A program made the position numbers and the translations under genes. The notes beneath the pieces were generated by a model. That model had not been told where the DNA came from. It saw only the letters and a program-made list of their open reading frames with translations, and did not search any database. Shown here in pieces: positions 1 to 7,713 of a stretch of 36,869 nucleotides of DNA (positions are counted from its first letter, which is position 1; each line of letters starts with the position of its first letter). Source of the DNA: Streptomyces triticagri (GTDB taxonomy: Bacteria > Actinomycetota > Actinomycetes > Streptomycetales > Streptomycetaceae); assembly GCF_003429565.1 (NCBI RefSeq), contig NZ_QUAK01000115.1:1-36869 (forward strand), read 5' to 3'.

Positions 1-36
1 GGAGTCCGTACTCCCGGTGACCCGGCGGCGGGAGTC

Positions 37-702
37 TCAGCCGCCGCGGCGCTGGGCGAGCAGCCAGTCGTAGACCTCGGGGTTGTCGTACGTCCGGGTC
101 CACGAGTCGTGGCCGACGCCCGGATAGCGGGTGAACCGCGCCTGGTTGCCGTTGTGGTGCAGCGCCTCGACGATCTTCTCCGTGTGCCGGACCGGGATGT
201 TCTCGTCGTCCTCACCGTGGAACGTCCACACCGGCAGGGTGCCGATCCGCTCGGCCGCCTCGGGCAGCCACGACCCGCAGATCGGCACGGCGGCCGCGAA
301 GCGCTGCGGGTAGCGCGCGGCGATGGCCCAGCTGCCGGCGCCGCCCATGCTCAGACCCGTGACGTAGACCCGGTCCTGGTCGATTCCGTACTCCTCGACG
401 ATCTCCTCGAGCAGGGCGTACACACCGGGCACCTCGACCGCCCAGGTGCTGTACGCCGGGCACTGCGGTGCGAGCACCACGAACGGCAGTTCGCCGCCCT
501 CGGCGAGCTGCTTCACCGGACCGTGCGCGGCGAGGTCGCGCGGGTCGTCGCCGCGCTCCGACGCCCCGTGCAGGAACAGCAGCAGCGGAAGTCCGCGCGC
601 CGCCGCGGTGCCGGGCGGTGTGCCCGGCACCGAGAGGACGTAGGGAAGTTCGTTCCCGGTGTCGTCCACCTTGAATGAACGGGTCTGCAGATCGGCTGCC
701 AC
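37..702 (-). CDS. Alpha/beta-hydrolase esterase (predicted peptidase, COG4099-like)
   Basis: 221-residue alpha/beta hydrolase with no signal peptide, so probably cytoplasmic. Visible: the oxyanion-type strand LLLFLHGASERGDD, the nucleophile elbow GLSMGGAGS (Ser), the acidic region GEDDENIPV and a terminal GVGHDSW (His), which together make a complete Ser-Asp-His triad. The LHGAxERG signature is typical of the predicted peptidase/phospholipase-carboxylesterase group related to polyhydroxybutyrate depolymerases. A longer reading frame extends to 918, but GTG at 702 has a strong GGAGGGG ribosome site five bases upstream, and the extra N-terminus looks like non-coding composition. The gene diverges from the binding-protein gene at 1008. 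The substrate is unknown. Confidence 0.8.
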   Translation of the reverse strand: MAADLQTRSFKVDDTGNELPYVLSVPGTPPGTAAARGLPLLLFLHGASERGDDPRDLAAHGPVKQLAEGGELPFVVLAPQCPAYSTWAVEVPGVYALLEEIVEEYGIDQDRVYVTGLSMGGAGSWAIAARYPQRFAAAVPICGSWLPEAAERIGTLPVWTFHGEDDENIPVRHTEKIVEALHHNGNQARFTRYPGVGHDSWTRTYDNPEVYDWLLAQRRGG

Positions 703-1007
703 CAAAACCCCTCCGGAGCACTCGACTTGAATTCGGAAGCCAGCATCCCGCCGCCCCGCCCCGGGCGTCAATGAATGGGATGCGGGAGCGGCCCGACCGG
801 CGCCCGCAACTTCCTCCAAGAATTCCCACGGAACTTCCGGTGACTGCCGGGCCGACCTCAGACCTGCCCGAACTCCCTGCTCAAAGCGGCGAGTTGACCG
901 AAAGACGCGATGCCGCACCGTCGAGATCCGCTATAGACGGGCAGTAAGCGAAGCACTTGACGTGAGTCCCGAACTTTCCACCGGAACGAAATATGGAGGC
1001 TCAGGAA
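703..1007. promoter_or_regulatory. Divergent intergenic region
   Basis: 305 bp between the esterase and the solute-binding-protein gene, presumably carrying both promoters. A TTGACG hexamer at 957-962 is a possible -35 element for the rightward gene, but I see no convincing -10 at the right spacing. I see no clear operator palindrome and no RNA gene. Confidence 0.35.
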
Positions 1008-2309
1008 ATGGCCACGCACGCGACGGAAAACCCCACGGATAACCCCTTCGGAGTCCGGGATTCAGACGCTCTCGAAGTCGTCGTCTTCGACGGCGGACTC
1101 GGCGACCGCTATGTCCTGGACGCCGAGGACCGCTACCGCGCGGCGTACCCCGGCGCGCACATCACGCACACCGCGGTGCCGGACATACGGGCCGTGGTCG
1201 GCCCCCGGCTCGACGGCGACGACGCACCGGATCTGGTGGACAACACGGGCCCCGGCTCGCTGCCGACCGCCGCCCTCGCCTCGGACGGCCGGCTCACCGA
1301 TCTGCGCCCGCTGCTCGAGGCACCGTCCTGCGACGACCCGGAGCGCTCCGTCGGCGAGACGCTGATCAGCGGAGTCGCCGCGAAGGGCCGCTTCGGCGGG
1401 GACGAGGTGTGGGCGCTGAACTACGCCTTCACCGCCTTCGGCATCTGGTACTCGCAGCAACTCCTCGACGAGCACGGCTGGTCGTATCCGCGGACCTGGG
1501 ACGAGATGCTGGCGCTGTGCGAGGAGGCCAAGCGGGCGGGGATCGCCGGTTTCACCTATCCGGGCGTCCATCCGTACTACCTGCAGTGGACGCTGTATCC
1601 CTTCATCGCGAAGATCGGCGGCACCGATGTGCTCAGGTCGATCGACAATCTGGAGCCGAACGCCTGGCGGCACCCGGCGGTCCTCGCGGCGTTCGAGGCG
1701 TACCACGAACTCGCGGCGCGGGGCCATGTGCTGGCGGGCAGCTCCGAGCTCGACCACATTGCGGCACAGACTGCGTGGACCGAGGGCAAGGCGCTGTTCC
1801 TGCCGAACGGCACCTGGGTGGAGAAGGAGACCAGGGACACCACTCCGCCCGGCTTCCGGATGACGGTGTCCCCGCCGACCGGACTCGACGAGCACGATGC
1901 GCTGCCGTTCGGGGTGGTGTGGGCGCAGGTCGGCGAGGCGTATGTGATTCCGCGCAGCGCACGCAATCCGCGGGGTGCGGCGGAGTTGCTGCGGCTGATG
2001 CTGGGCCGGCGGTCGGCGCGGGACTTCGCGCTCGGTTCGTCGTCGCTGAGCTGTGTGCGCGGCGCCCTCGCCGGTGCGGATCTGCCCTCGGGGCTGGCTT
2101 CGGCGGACGCGATGCTGGCGGCCGCCGGTGATCTGGTGATCGCCCCGCGCACCGACTGGTACCAGACCCTCAACCGGGAGGTGATCGCCGGTCTGATCGG
2201 CGAGATGATGGCCTGCCGCATCACCCCGGCCGAGGCCGTCCGCCGCATTCAGCAGGCGGCGGACGAGACCGCGCGGGATCCGGAGATCAAGAAGTTCCGG
2301 CACCCGTGA
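1008..2309 (+). CDS. ABC-type carbohydrate-binding protein, signal-less
   Basis: 433-residue family-1 extracellular solute-binding protein fold: beta strand LEVVVFDGG near the N-terminus, then IWYSQQLLDEHGWSYPRTWDEML, which is typical of sugar-binding proteins. The middle (GIAGFTYPGVHPYYLQW) resembles binding proteins for N-acetylglucosamine or chitobiose. Family members normally start with a lipoprotein signal and lipobox Cys. Here the N-terminus is polar, with no hydrophobic segment and no Cys, and no permease or ATPase gene lies nearby. An ATG at 993 is possible, but the ATG at 1008 has GGAGG eight bases upstream. The 3' end overlaps the convergent racemase by 23 bp. It may be a cytoplasmic or sensor derivative, or the export signal may have been lost. 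Confidence 0.75.
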   Translation: MATHATENPTDNPFGVRDSDALEVVVFDGGLGDRYVLDAEDRYRAAYPGAHITHTAVPDIRAVVGPRLDGDDAPDLVDNTGPGSLPTAALASDGRLTDLRPLLEAPSCDDPERSVGETLISGVAAKGRFGGDEVWALNYAFTAFGIWYSQQLLDEHGWSYPRTWDEMLALCEEAKRAGIAGFTYPGVHPYYLQWTLYPFIAKIGGTDVLRSIDNLEPNAWRHPAVLAAFEAYHELAARGHVLAGSSELDHIAAQTAWTEGKALFLPNGTWVEKETRDTTPPGFRMTVSPPTGLDEHDALPFGVVWAQVGEAYVIPRSARNPRGAAELLRLMLGRRSARDFALGSSSLSCVRGALAGADLPSGLASADAMLAAAGDLVIAPRTDWYQTLNREVIAGLIGEMMACRITPAEAVRRIQQAADETARDPEIKKFRHP

Positions 2310-3039
2310 CGGCCGCCGCGACCGGCGGCGGCCAGGACCGGAACTGCTTGGGCCGCGGCGGTGCGTAGGTGCGGACCTTGGAGGTGGTCAGTCCGAGCCG
2401 CACCAGGGACTCGGCGACGGTGACCGCGGCGGCGACCCCGTCCACCACCGGCACCCCGGTGCGTGCGACGACGCGTTCGGCGAGGCCCGACATGCCGCCG
2501 CAGCCCAGGCAGACGACCTCGGCGCGATCCTGCTCGACGGCGCGGACCGCCTCTTCGGTGATGGCCTCGACCGCCGCCGCGGGGTCGCGCTCGAGGTCGA
2601 GCACGGCGAGCCCGCTGGCCCGCACGGAGGCGCAGCGGGCGGCGAGTCCGGCGAGGGCGAGGCGGTCCTCGATGAGCGGGACGGCCCGGTCGAGGGTGGT
2701 CACCACCGAGTAGCTGCGGCCGAGGAACTGCGCGGTGGAGGCGGCTGCCTCGGTGATGTCGACGACGGGGACGTCGAGGAGTTCCTGCAGTCCCTCGCGG
2801 CCGTGTTCGCCGTAGCCGGCCTGGATCACCGCGTCGTAGGGCCCCTGGTACGCACGGACCGCCTCCATGACGGCGATCGCGGCGAGGTGGCTCTCGTAGT
2901 TGCCCTCGACGGACTCGGCACCGAAGGCCGGGGTGAGCGGCACGATCTCGGTGCCGGTTGCGGCGGCCGCCGCGGCCCGGGCGCCGATGGTCTGCGTCAT
3001 CGACTCGGTGGTGTTGACATTGACGACAAGGAGCCGCAT
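2287..3039 (-). CDS. Asp/Glu/hydantoin racemase family protein
   Basis: 250-residue protein of the Asp/Glu/hydantoin racemase superfamily (HyuE/allantoin-racemase type). It starts MRLLVVNVNTTESMT, the usual substrate-loop start, and has the second catalytic-Cys motif VVCLGCGGMSGL. The first catalytic Cys, usually in an ACFxDPG-like stretch, is not seen; that position reads AGYGEHGREG. I believe a whole actinobacterial subfamily shares this, so it need not be inactive. The gene lies 57 bp downstream of the NCS1 permease on the same strand, which suggests uptake and racemisation of a hydantoin- or allantoin-like compound. ATG at 3039 is preceded by AGGAAC. Confidence 0.82.
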   Translation of the reverse strand: MRLLVVNVNTTESMTQTIGARAAAAAATGTEIVPLTPAFGAESVEGNYESHLAAIAVMEAVRAYQGPYDAVIQAGYGEHGREGLQELLDVPVVDITEAAASTAQFLGRSYSVVTTLDRAVPLIEDRLALAGLAARCASVRASGLAVLDLERDPAAAVEAITEEAVRAVEQDRAEVVCLGCGGMSGLAERVVARTGVPVVDGVAAAVTVAESLVRLGLTTSKVRTYAPPRPKQFRSWPPPVAAAVTGAGTS

Positions 3040-3096
3040 GGGGTGGTGTTCCTGTTTCGTTCGTTGTGCGGGCCGTGGCGTGGGGACGGGGGTGGA

Positions 3097-4620
3097 TCAG
3101 GCGCTGGGTACGGCGATGGACTCGCCGTCGACGTCCTCGGTGGGCAGTGCGGTCCGGCCCGGCAGCAGCACCTGCAGCACACCGGCGAGCACGGCGCCGA
3201 TGAACCAGGAGAAGCCGGAGATCCCGGCGAAGTACGGGACGAGGGCGATGACCACGGCGATCGCGGCGGACGGCACGAAGGCGGCGACGGCGCGCGGGTT
3301 GACGCCGCCCCGGTAGGCGTAACTCGCCTGCGGGTCCTCGGTGTAGAGGTGCGGGACGTGCACCCTGGTCCGGCGCAGCAGCCAGTAGTCGGCCATCACG
3401 ATGCCGAAGACCGGGCCGAGCAGGGCGCCGAGCCCGCCGAGGAAGTACTCGACGACGACGGGGCTGTCGTAGAGGTTCCAGGGCAGGATGACCAGGCCGA
3501 TGACGGCGCTGACCACACCGGCCCGGCGGAAGTCGAGCTTGCGCGGGAAGAGGTTGACCAGGGTGTAGACGGGCGCGACGAAGTTGGCCATCAGGTTCAC
3601 CGCGACGGTCAGCAGGATGAGCGACAGCGAGGCGAGCACCAGGAGCGGGGTGCTGGGGACGGTCTGCACGATGTCGGACGGGCTGGTGATCACCTCGCCG
3701 TCGAGGCGGAACTGCGCACCGCTGAGGACGACCACGATGCCGGCGAAGAACAGCATGTTCACGGGGATGCCGACGAGATTGCCGAGCAGGATCGAGCGGT
3801 TGCTCTTCGCGGAGCGGGTGAAGTCGCAGAAGTTCAGTACGAAGGTGCCGTAGATGACGACCCAGAGCGCCGCGGCCTCCAGGATGTTCAGCCAGCGGTC
3901 GGCGCCGGTGAAGGGCGACCCGGCGTCCATCGCGATGGACCAGTCGGCCTTGGCGAACATCCAGACGGCGAGCGCCAGCATGGTGATCAGCACGGCGGGC
4001 GCGGCTATCGCGATGTACTTGCGGATGACGTCCATGCCGTAGCTGACGATGAGCACCTGGACGACCCAGAGGATCATGAACGACAGCCAGCCGAGGGCGG
4101 AGAGCCCGAGCGCGGAGTGCTGCCCCCAGGACTTCATGCCGGGCATCAGGGCCACCAGGAGCGCGGAGAGCACCGAAGAGGCGAGATACGTCTGGATGCC
4201 GAACCAGGCGATGGCGACGCCGCCGCGGATGACGGCCGGCAGCTGGGCGCCGCGCACACCGAAGGCGATCCGGCTCATCACGGGGAACGGCACGCCCGTC
4301 TTCGACCCCATGTAGCCGGACAGGCTCAGCAGCACGAAGAGGAAGACGGAGGCCAGGACGAAGGCGATCAGGATGTCCCAGACCGCCATGCCGAGTGCGA
4401 ACAGGCCGATCGCGAAGGCGTAGTTGCCCAGGCTGTGCACGTCGTTGGCCCACAGCGTGAAGACGTTGTAGCCGCCCCAGCTGCGGCCGGCCTTCTTGGT
4501 CGGCGCGAGGTCGGGGCTGTAGAGCCGGGGGCTGGTGTCCGGGACGGCGGCACCGTCCGGGGCATCGGTGGCGGCGGGCGGGGCCCCGTCCGTACACGCT
4601 GCGTTCTGCGCTGTGGTCAC
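3097..4620 (-). CDS. NCS1 family nucleobase/allantoin/hydantoin:cation symporter
   Basis: 507-residue polytopic membrane protein with about 12 hydrophobic segments. The N-terminal signature (RSWGGYNVFTLWANDVHSLG) and the segment FCDFTRSAKSNRS are hallmarks of the NCS1 (Mhp1/PucI) family, which imports purines, pyrimidines, allantoin or hydantoins with Na+ or H+. The C-terminal GIVMADYWLLRR is also typical. A GTG at 4629 overlaps the AAAGG ribosome site, so GTG at 4620, with that site eight bases upstream, is the better start. It is probably co-transcribed with the racemase downstream and repressed through the palindrome at 4640-4654. Confidence 0.9.
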   Translation of the reverse strand: MTTAQNAACTDGAPPAATDAPDGAAVPDTSPRLYSPDLAPTKKAGRSWGGYNVFTLWANDVHSLGNYAFAIGLFALGMAVWDILIAFVLASVFLFVLLSLSGYMGSKTGVPFPVMSRIAFGVRGAQLPAVIRGGVAIAWFGIQTYLASSVLSALLVALMPGMKSWGQHSALGLSALGWLSFMILWVVQVLIVSYGMDVIRKYIAIAAPAVLITMLALAVWMFAKADWSIAMDAGSPFTGADRWLNILEAAALWVVIYGTFVLNFCDFTRSAKSNRSILLGNLVGIPVNMLFFAGIVVVLSGAQFRLDGEVITSPSDIVQTVPSTPLLVLASLSLILLTVAVNLMANFVAPVYTLVNLFPRKLDFRRAGVVSAVIGLVILPWNLYDSPVVVEYFLGGLGALLGPVFGIVMADYWLLRRTRVHVPHLYTEDPQASYAYRGGVNPRAVAAFVPSAAIAVVIALVPYFAGISGFSWFIGAVLAGVLQVLLPGRTALPTEDVDGESIAVPSA

Positions 4621-4639
4621 ACCGGCCACCTTTCAGCGA

Positions 4640-4654
4640 TTTCGGTATACGAAA
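4640..4654. promoter_or_regulatory. Putative GntR/FCD operator before the permease
   Basis: TTTCG-GTATA-CGAAA: perfect 5-bp inverted arms around GTATA, 19 bp upstream of the permease start. FadR/FCD-type GntR proteins often bind short palindromes centred on GTATAC-like sequence, and a regulator of that class is the next gene upstream. ATACC half-sites also occur at about 4744-4815. The regulator-operator pairing is inferred. Confidence 0.55.
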
Positions 4655-4903
4655 CCTGTTTTCCGAAGCGAGTGACCGGGACGCTACGGCCGTTCCTGTG
4701 GGGCGGTCAAGGGTTTCCGGCCACCAATCGCCCTGCCAAATCGGTCACATACCGACGTACTGAAGCGCTGACCTCCCGATACACGGCGATCATGTGGGAT
4801 ACCAAATACCTGTACACGGGATCCGACAAGGCGCGGCCGAGCATGCGTGCGTCGGCCTATGCGGTACGTGTGTGGTAGGTCGGAGAGGTGAAGGGACGGC
4901 TGA

Positions 4904-5560
4904 TCAGGACTGGGGCCGTGTCCGCCGCAGGTGCTCCACCGCCGCGTGCCGGCTGGTCTCCAGGTGGTGCCGGACGAGCTCGCCGACCCGGGGCACATCG
5001 CGCGCGGCGATCGCCTCGTACAGGTCCTCGTGCTCCTTCGCGACGGCGAGCAGATCGTCGTGCCGGCCGAGCAGCCAGCGCATCCGGCTGCGCAGGGTGC
5101 GCTCCAGCTCGCTCAGCAGGTCGTTGCCCGCAAGCGATGTGACCGCCTCGTGGAAGTCCGCCGCGGCCCGCCGGGCGCCGACCGCGTCCTCGCGCTCCGC
5201 CGCGGCCATCTCGGCGTCGAGCGCCGCGCGCAGCCGGTCGAGCCCTTCGCGGGTACGCCGCTCGGCCGCTAGCCGGAACGTCAACATGTCGAGCGCGGAC
5301 CGTACTTCGTACAGATCTGCCAGATCGGTCGGGCTGAACTCCCGCACCACCGCCCAGGTACGCGGCCGCGGCGTGACGAGCCCCTCGGTGACCAGCGCCT
5401 TCAGCGCGTCGCGGATCGGCAGCCGGCTCACCCCCAACTCGGCCGCCAGCTCCCGCTCGACCAGCCGGCTGCCGGGCGCCCGCACCCCGTCGACGATGTC
5501 GTCCCGCAGCTGCCGCGTCACCCGCTCCGACTCGGGCTCGAACCCACCAGAACCTGCCAT
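4904..5560 (-). CDS. GntR family (FCD) transcriptional regulator
   Basis: 218-residue FadR-subfamily regulator. Residues about 10-75 form the winged helix-turn-helix (PGSRLVERELAAELGVSRLPIRDALKALVTEGLV). Residues about 85-205 are the all-helical FCD ligand-binding domain, with candidate metal-binding residues in DFHEAV and the C-terminal HH. It lies upstream of, and in the same direction as, the permease-racemase pair and diverges from the SLOG gene. It most likely responds to the imported ligand or a breakdown product. ATG at 5560 has only a weak ribosome site. Confidence 0.87.
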   Translation of the reverse strand: MAGSGGFEPESERVTRQLRDDIVDGVRAPGSRLVERELAAELGVSRLPIRDALKALVTEGLVTPRPRTWAVVREFSPTDLADLYEVRSALDMLTFRLAAERRTREGLDRLRAALDAEMAAAEREDAVGARRAAADFHEAVTSLAGNDLLSELERTLRSRMRWLLGRHDDLLAVAKEHEDLYEAIAARDVPRVGELVRHHLETSRHAAVEHLRRTRPQS

Positions 5561-5676
5561 GCCCGCATTCTGTCACCCGGGCCAGGGCCGGACCGGGCCG
5601 GAGTACGGCGTGCTCCACCGGGCTCCAGGCGCCTTAGGGTGAACAGGCATCGACGCTTCGCCGAAGGTGGTGGGAC

Positions 5677-6159
5677 GTGACGCGGATCGGAGTCACCGGG
5701 CACCGCGATCTGCCCGAGGCCGTACTGCCACGGGTCCGCGTCGGGATCGAGACGGCACTCGGCCGCGGCGGCTCCCGCGCGACCGAGGCCCTCACCAGCC
5801 TGGCTCCCGGGGCCGACCAGCTCTTCGCCGCCCTCGCCCTCGCCCGGCGGATCCCGGTGACCGCCGTGATCCCGGGCATGGACTACGAGGCACACCTCGG
5901 CGGCGCCGACACCAGGGCCGCCTACCGGGGACTGCTGAGTGCCTGCGCCCAGCGGATCGAGATGCCGGCCGAACCCACCCACGAGGACGCCTACTTCGCC
6001 GCCGGGCGCTGGATCGTGGACCACGTGGACCGGCTGGTCGCCGTCTGGGACGGGCAGCCGGCACGGGGGCTCGGCGGCACGGGGGACGTCGTGGCGTACG
6101 CCCGCCGGAACGCGGTCCCCGTGAGTGTGCTGTGGGCACCGGGCGCGATCCGCCGCTGA
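5677..6159 (+). CDS. SLOG-domain nucleotide-sensing protein
   Basis: 160-residue Rossmann-like protein of the SLOG (SMF/DprA-LOG) superfamily. Seen: N-terminal IGVTGHRDL (nucleotide-binding loop), TSLAPGADQLFA (second glycine loop) and DRLVAVWDGQPARGLGGTGDVVAYARR at the C-terminal end, the usual layout for stand-alone SLOG proteins. Comparative genomics (Burroughs and Aravind) proposes that such proteins bind or make nucleotide-derived signals and control effectors, often SLATT membrane proteins. A SLATT gene lies 24 bp away but convergent, so the two are not in one transcript. GTG at 5677 follows an AAGGTGG ribosome site. Confidence 0.82.
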   Translation: MTRIGVTGHRDLPEAVLPRVRVGIETALGRGGSRATEALTSLAPGADQLFAALALARRIPVTAVIPGMDYEAHLGGADTRAAYRGLLSACAQRIEMPAEPTHEDAYFAAGRWIVDHVDRLVAVWDGQPARGLGGTGDVVAYARRNAVPVSVLWAPGAIRR

Positions 6160-6183
6160 CCGGACCTGCCGAGGGCGCCGGGA

Positions 6184-7143
6184 TCAACCGCCGAAGCGCA
6201 CCAGCCAGTCCGTGTGCTGCGGGGACACCAGGCGCTCCGCCTCGGCCACCGCGTCCGCCCAGCCCTCCTCCGACACCGTCGTGCCCATCGCGACCCGCAG
6301 GGTCTCCAGATCCTGCTCGACCAGGGCGTGCGCATACGTCAACGGGCCGTGCCTGCGCACCTCCTGCCAGGCGACACCGGCCGCGGCCGCGGCGCTGAAG
6401 AGACCGGTGAGGTCCCAGCCGCCGAGCATGCCGAACGCCGTGAGGACCGCGGCGACGAGCGCGAGCAGCGTCAGCGCGGCCGTCAGCAACGACCAGCGCA
6501 CGGCGGCACGATGCGCCTGATCTCCTCGATTGCGGTACCAGACGAGTTGCTCGAGGAGCCTGTCCCTGAGGTAGATGTCGCGCCTTGCGGCGAAGCTCTT
6601 GGCACGCACGGCCCGCATGGCGGGCGTTATCTGCCCTGCACCGATGGCCCCGGTGTCCGACCGCCGGTCCTGCCAGCCCACCTTTCGCAGTTCCCTCAGC
6701 CGCTCCTCGAGGCGCTCCGCGAAGACCGCGTCGGGCGATTCCACCCGCGAGTGGAAGGGACCCCCGTGCGCCATGTACTGCCAGGCCAGCGACTTGAGCA
6801 CCTCCGCCGCCGCCCGGTGCGCCTGCCAGTGCGCACGGGCCCTGCGGCGCGAGGTGTACAGACCGACGACGACCGTCAGTCCGTACAGCACCGCGGCGCA
6901 GGCCGCGACGGGACGGCTGTCCTGCTGCTCCGCCACCACCGCGGTCGCGGTGGCCAGGAGCAGTACGGCGAGCTGGGTGCGCACAGCGCGGAATGTCTCG
7001 TTCTGTCGGCTCACTGCCCACCGGTCGGAGGCCTCGAACAGCGGCGGGAGGTCATGCGCTCCGAGAGTCGTGCTCGGCCCAGGTCCGAACGCCCGCATCG
7101 CCACCCCGTCCACCGGAGAAATGGTCCCGTCAGTTCGATTCAT
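6184..7143 (-). CDS. SLATT (DUF4231-type) two-pair transmembrane effector
   Basis: 319-residue membrane protein. A short cytoplasmic N-terminus leads to PPLFEASDRWAVSRQ. A first transmembrane pair (about residues 58-96, LAVLLLATATAVV and VLYGLTVVVGLY) is followed by a long Arg/Glu-rich helical section and a second pair (about 232-275, LLTAALTLLALVAAVLTAF). This matches tandem SLATT domains, predicted pore-forming effectors tied to SLOG and SMODS signalling. ATG at 7143 has no clear ribosome site; an internal ATG at 7098 has a better one (GGACGGGG). It converges on the SLOG gene and diverges from fxsA. Function as an effector is inferred from the family. Confidence 0.78.
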   Translation of the reverse strand: MNRTDGTISPVDGVAMRAFGPGPSTTLGAHDLPPLFEASDRWAVSRQNETFRAVRTQLAVLLLATATAVVAEQQDSRPVAACAAVLYGLTVVVGLYTSRRRARAHWQAHRAAAEVLKSLAWQYMAHGGPFHSRVESPDAVFAERLEERLRELRKVGWQDRRSDTGAIGAGQITPAMRAVRAKSFAARRDIYLRDRLLEQLVWYRNRGDQAHRAAVRWSLLTAALTLLALVAAVLTAFGMLGGWDLTGLFSAAAAAGVAWQEVRRHGPLTYAHALVEQDLETLRVAMGTTVSEEGWADAVAEAERLVSPQHTDWLVRFGG

Positions 7144-7334
7144 GGTCGCGCGCGCGGCGCCGTGGCACCAGGCCGCCGCGAAACCTCTGCAGCGCTCGCG
7201 GCCATGGCTCAGTGCGTGGTAAAAGGGTCACGTCAAGTAGTACCTTTCTGGCTCCGACGTCGTTTTCGATCATGCCTTTTCCGTTCATGTCGTCTTCGAT
7301 CTTCGAGCCACGGCCCGATGGAGACCCGGGAACG

Positions 7335-7514
7335 ATGAATCACAGCGTCACGAAGGTCGGCGACGACACGGCCCCCGCCCGCCCGGCCCACGAGCGGCTC
7401 GCGCCGCTGTCCGCGATCAATGCCCGGGACGCCGCCGCACAGCGCGCCGCCGGGCGCGTGACCGACGTTCCCGGCCGCCGGGGAAAGCCGATCACTTTCG
7501 ACTCCGCGCTGTGA
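7335..7514 (+). CDS. fxsA: FxSxx-COOH peptide precursor FxsA
   Basis: 59-residue peptide ending GKPITFDSAL. The last five residues are Phe-Asp-Ser-Ala-Leu, an exact FxSxx-COOH terminus, the defining mark of this RiPP precursor family. The N-terminal part (APARPAHERLAPLSAINARDAAAQRAAGRV) is a typical leader with a PLSxINARD-type motif. FxsB-type radical SAM enzymes are known or proposed to crosslink the ring of the Phe to a nearby side chain in this tail. ATG at 7335 is preceded by GGGAAC. The maturase gene follows after 199 bp. I did not see a protease or exporter gene nearby. Confidence 0.88.
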   Translation: MNHSVTKVGDDTAPARPAHERLAPLSAINARDAAAQRAAGRVTDVPGRRGKPITFDSAL

Positions 7515-7713
7515 GCAGCGGGGCCCGCGCTCACCGGGCCCGGTGAGCTGCACTTTCCTCAGTCAGGGGCGTTCACGACGTCCGATCGGGCGCATCCGCG
7601 GCACCGCCGCGCGGGTGCGCCTTCGGCTTGACCGGACGTCAACCCTCCGATTCGCCCGGCGAGTTGGCGCTCCCGCACCATCCGGACTCCCCCGGCAGCG
7701 TAGCCTTTGACGG

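Noticed and set aside
1..46. Short hairpins (1-14 and 23-46) at the end of the esterase gene
   Set aside because: Only 5- and 7-bp stems, one enclosing the stop codon, and the window edge cuts off context; too weak to call a terminator.
2249..4597. 782-residue open frame on the minus strand
   Set aside because: It is Arg/Pro/His-rich and runs antiparallel in register to the permease and racemase genes; it is a GC-driven shadow frame with no domain.
2803..4878. 691-residue open frame on the plus strand
   Set aside because: It lies antisense to the racemase and permease, with repetitive Asp/Gly/His/Glu composition typical of a shadow frame.
7258..7301. Imperfect 30-bp-period direct repeat (CGTCGTTTTCGATC / TGTCGTCTTCGATC) upstream of fxsA
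   Set aside because: Possibly a regulator site, but only two short imperfect copies in a region otherwise lacking promoter features; could be chance.
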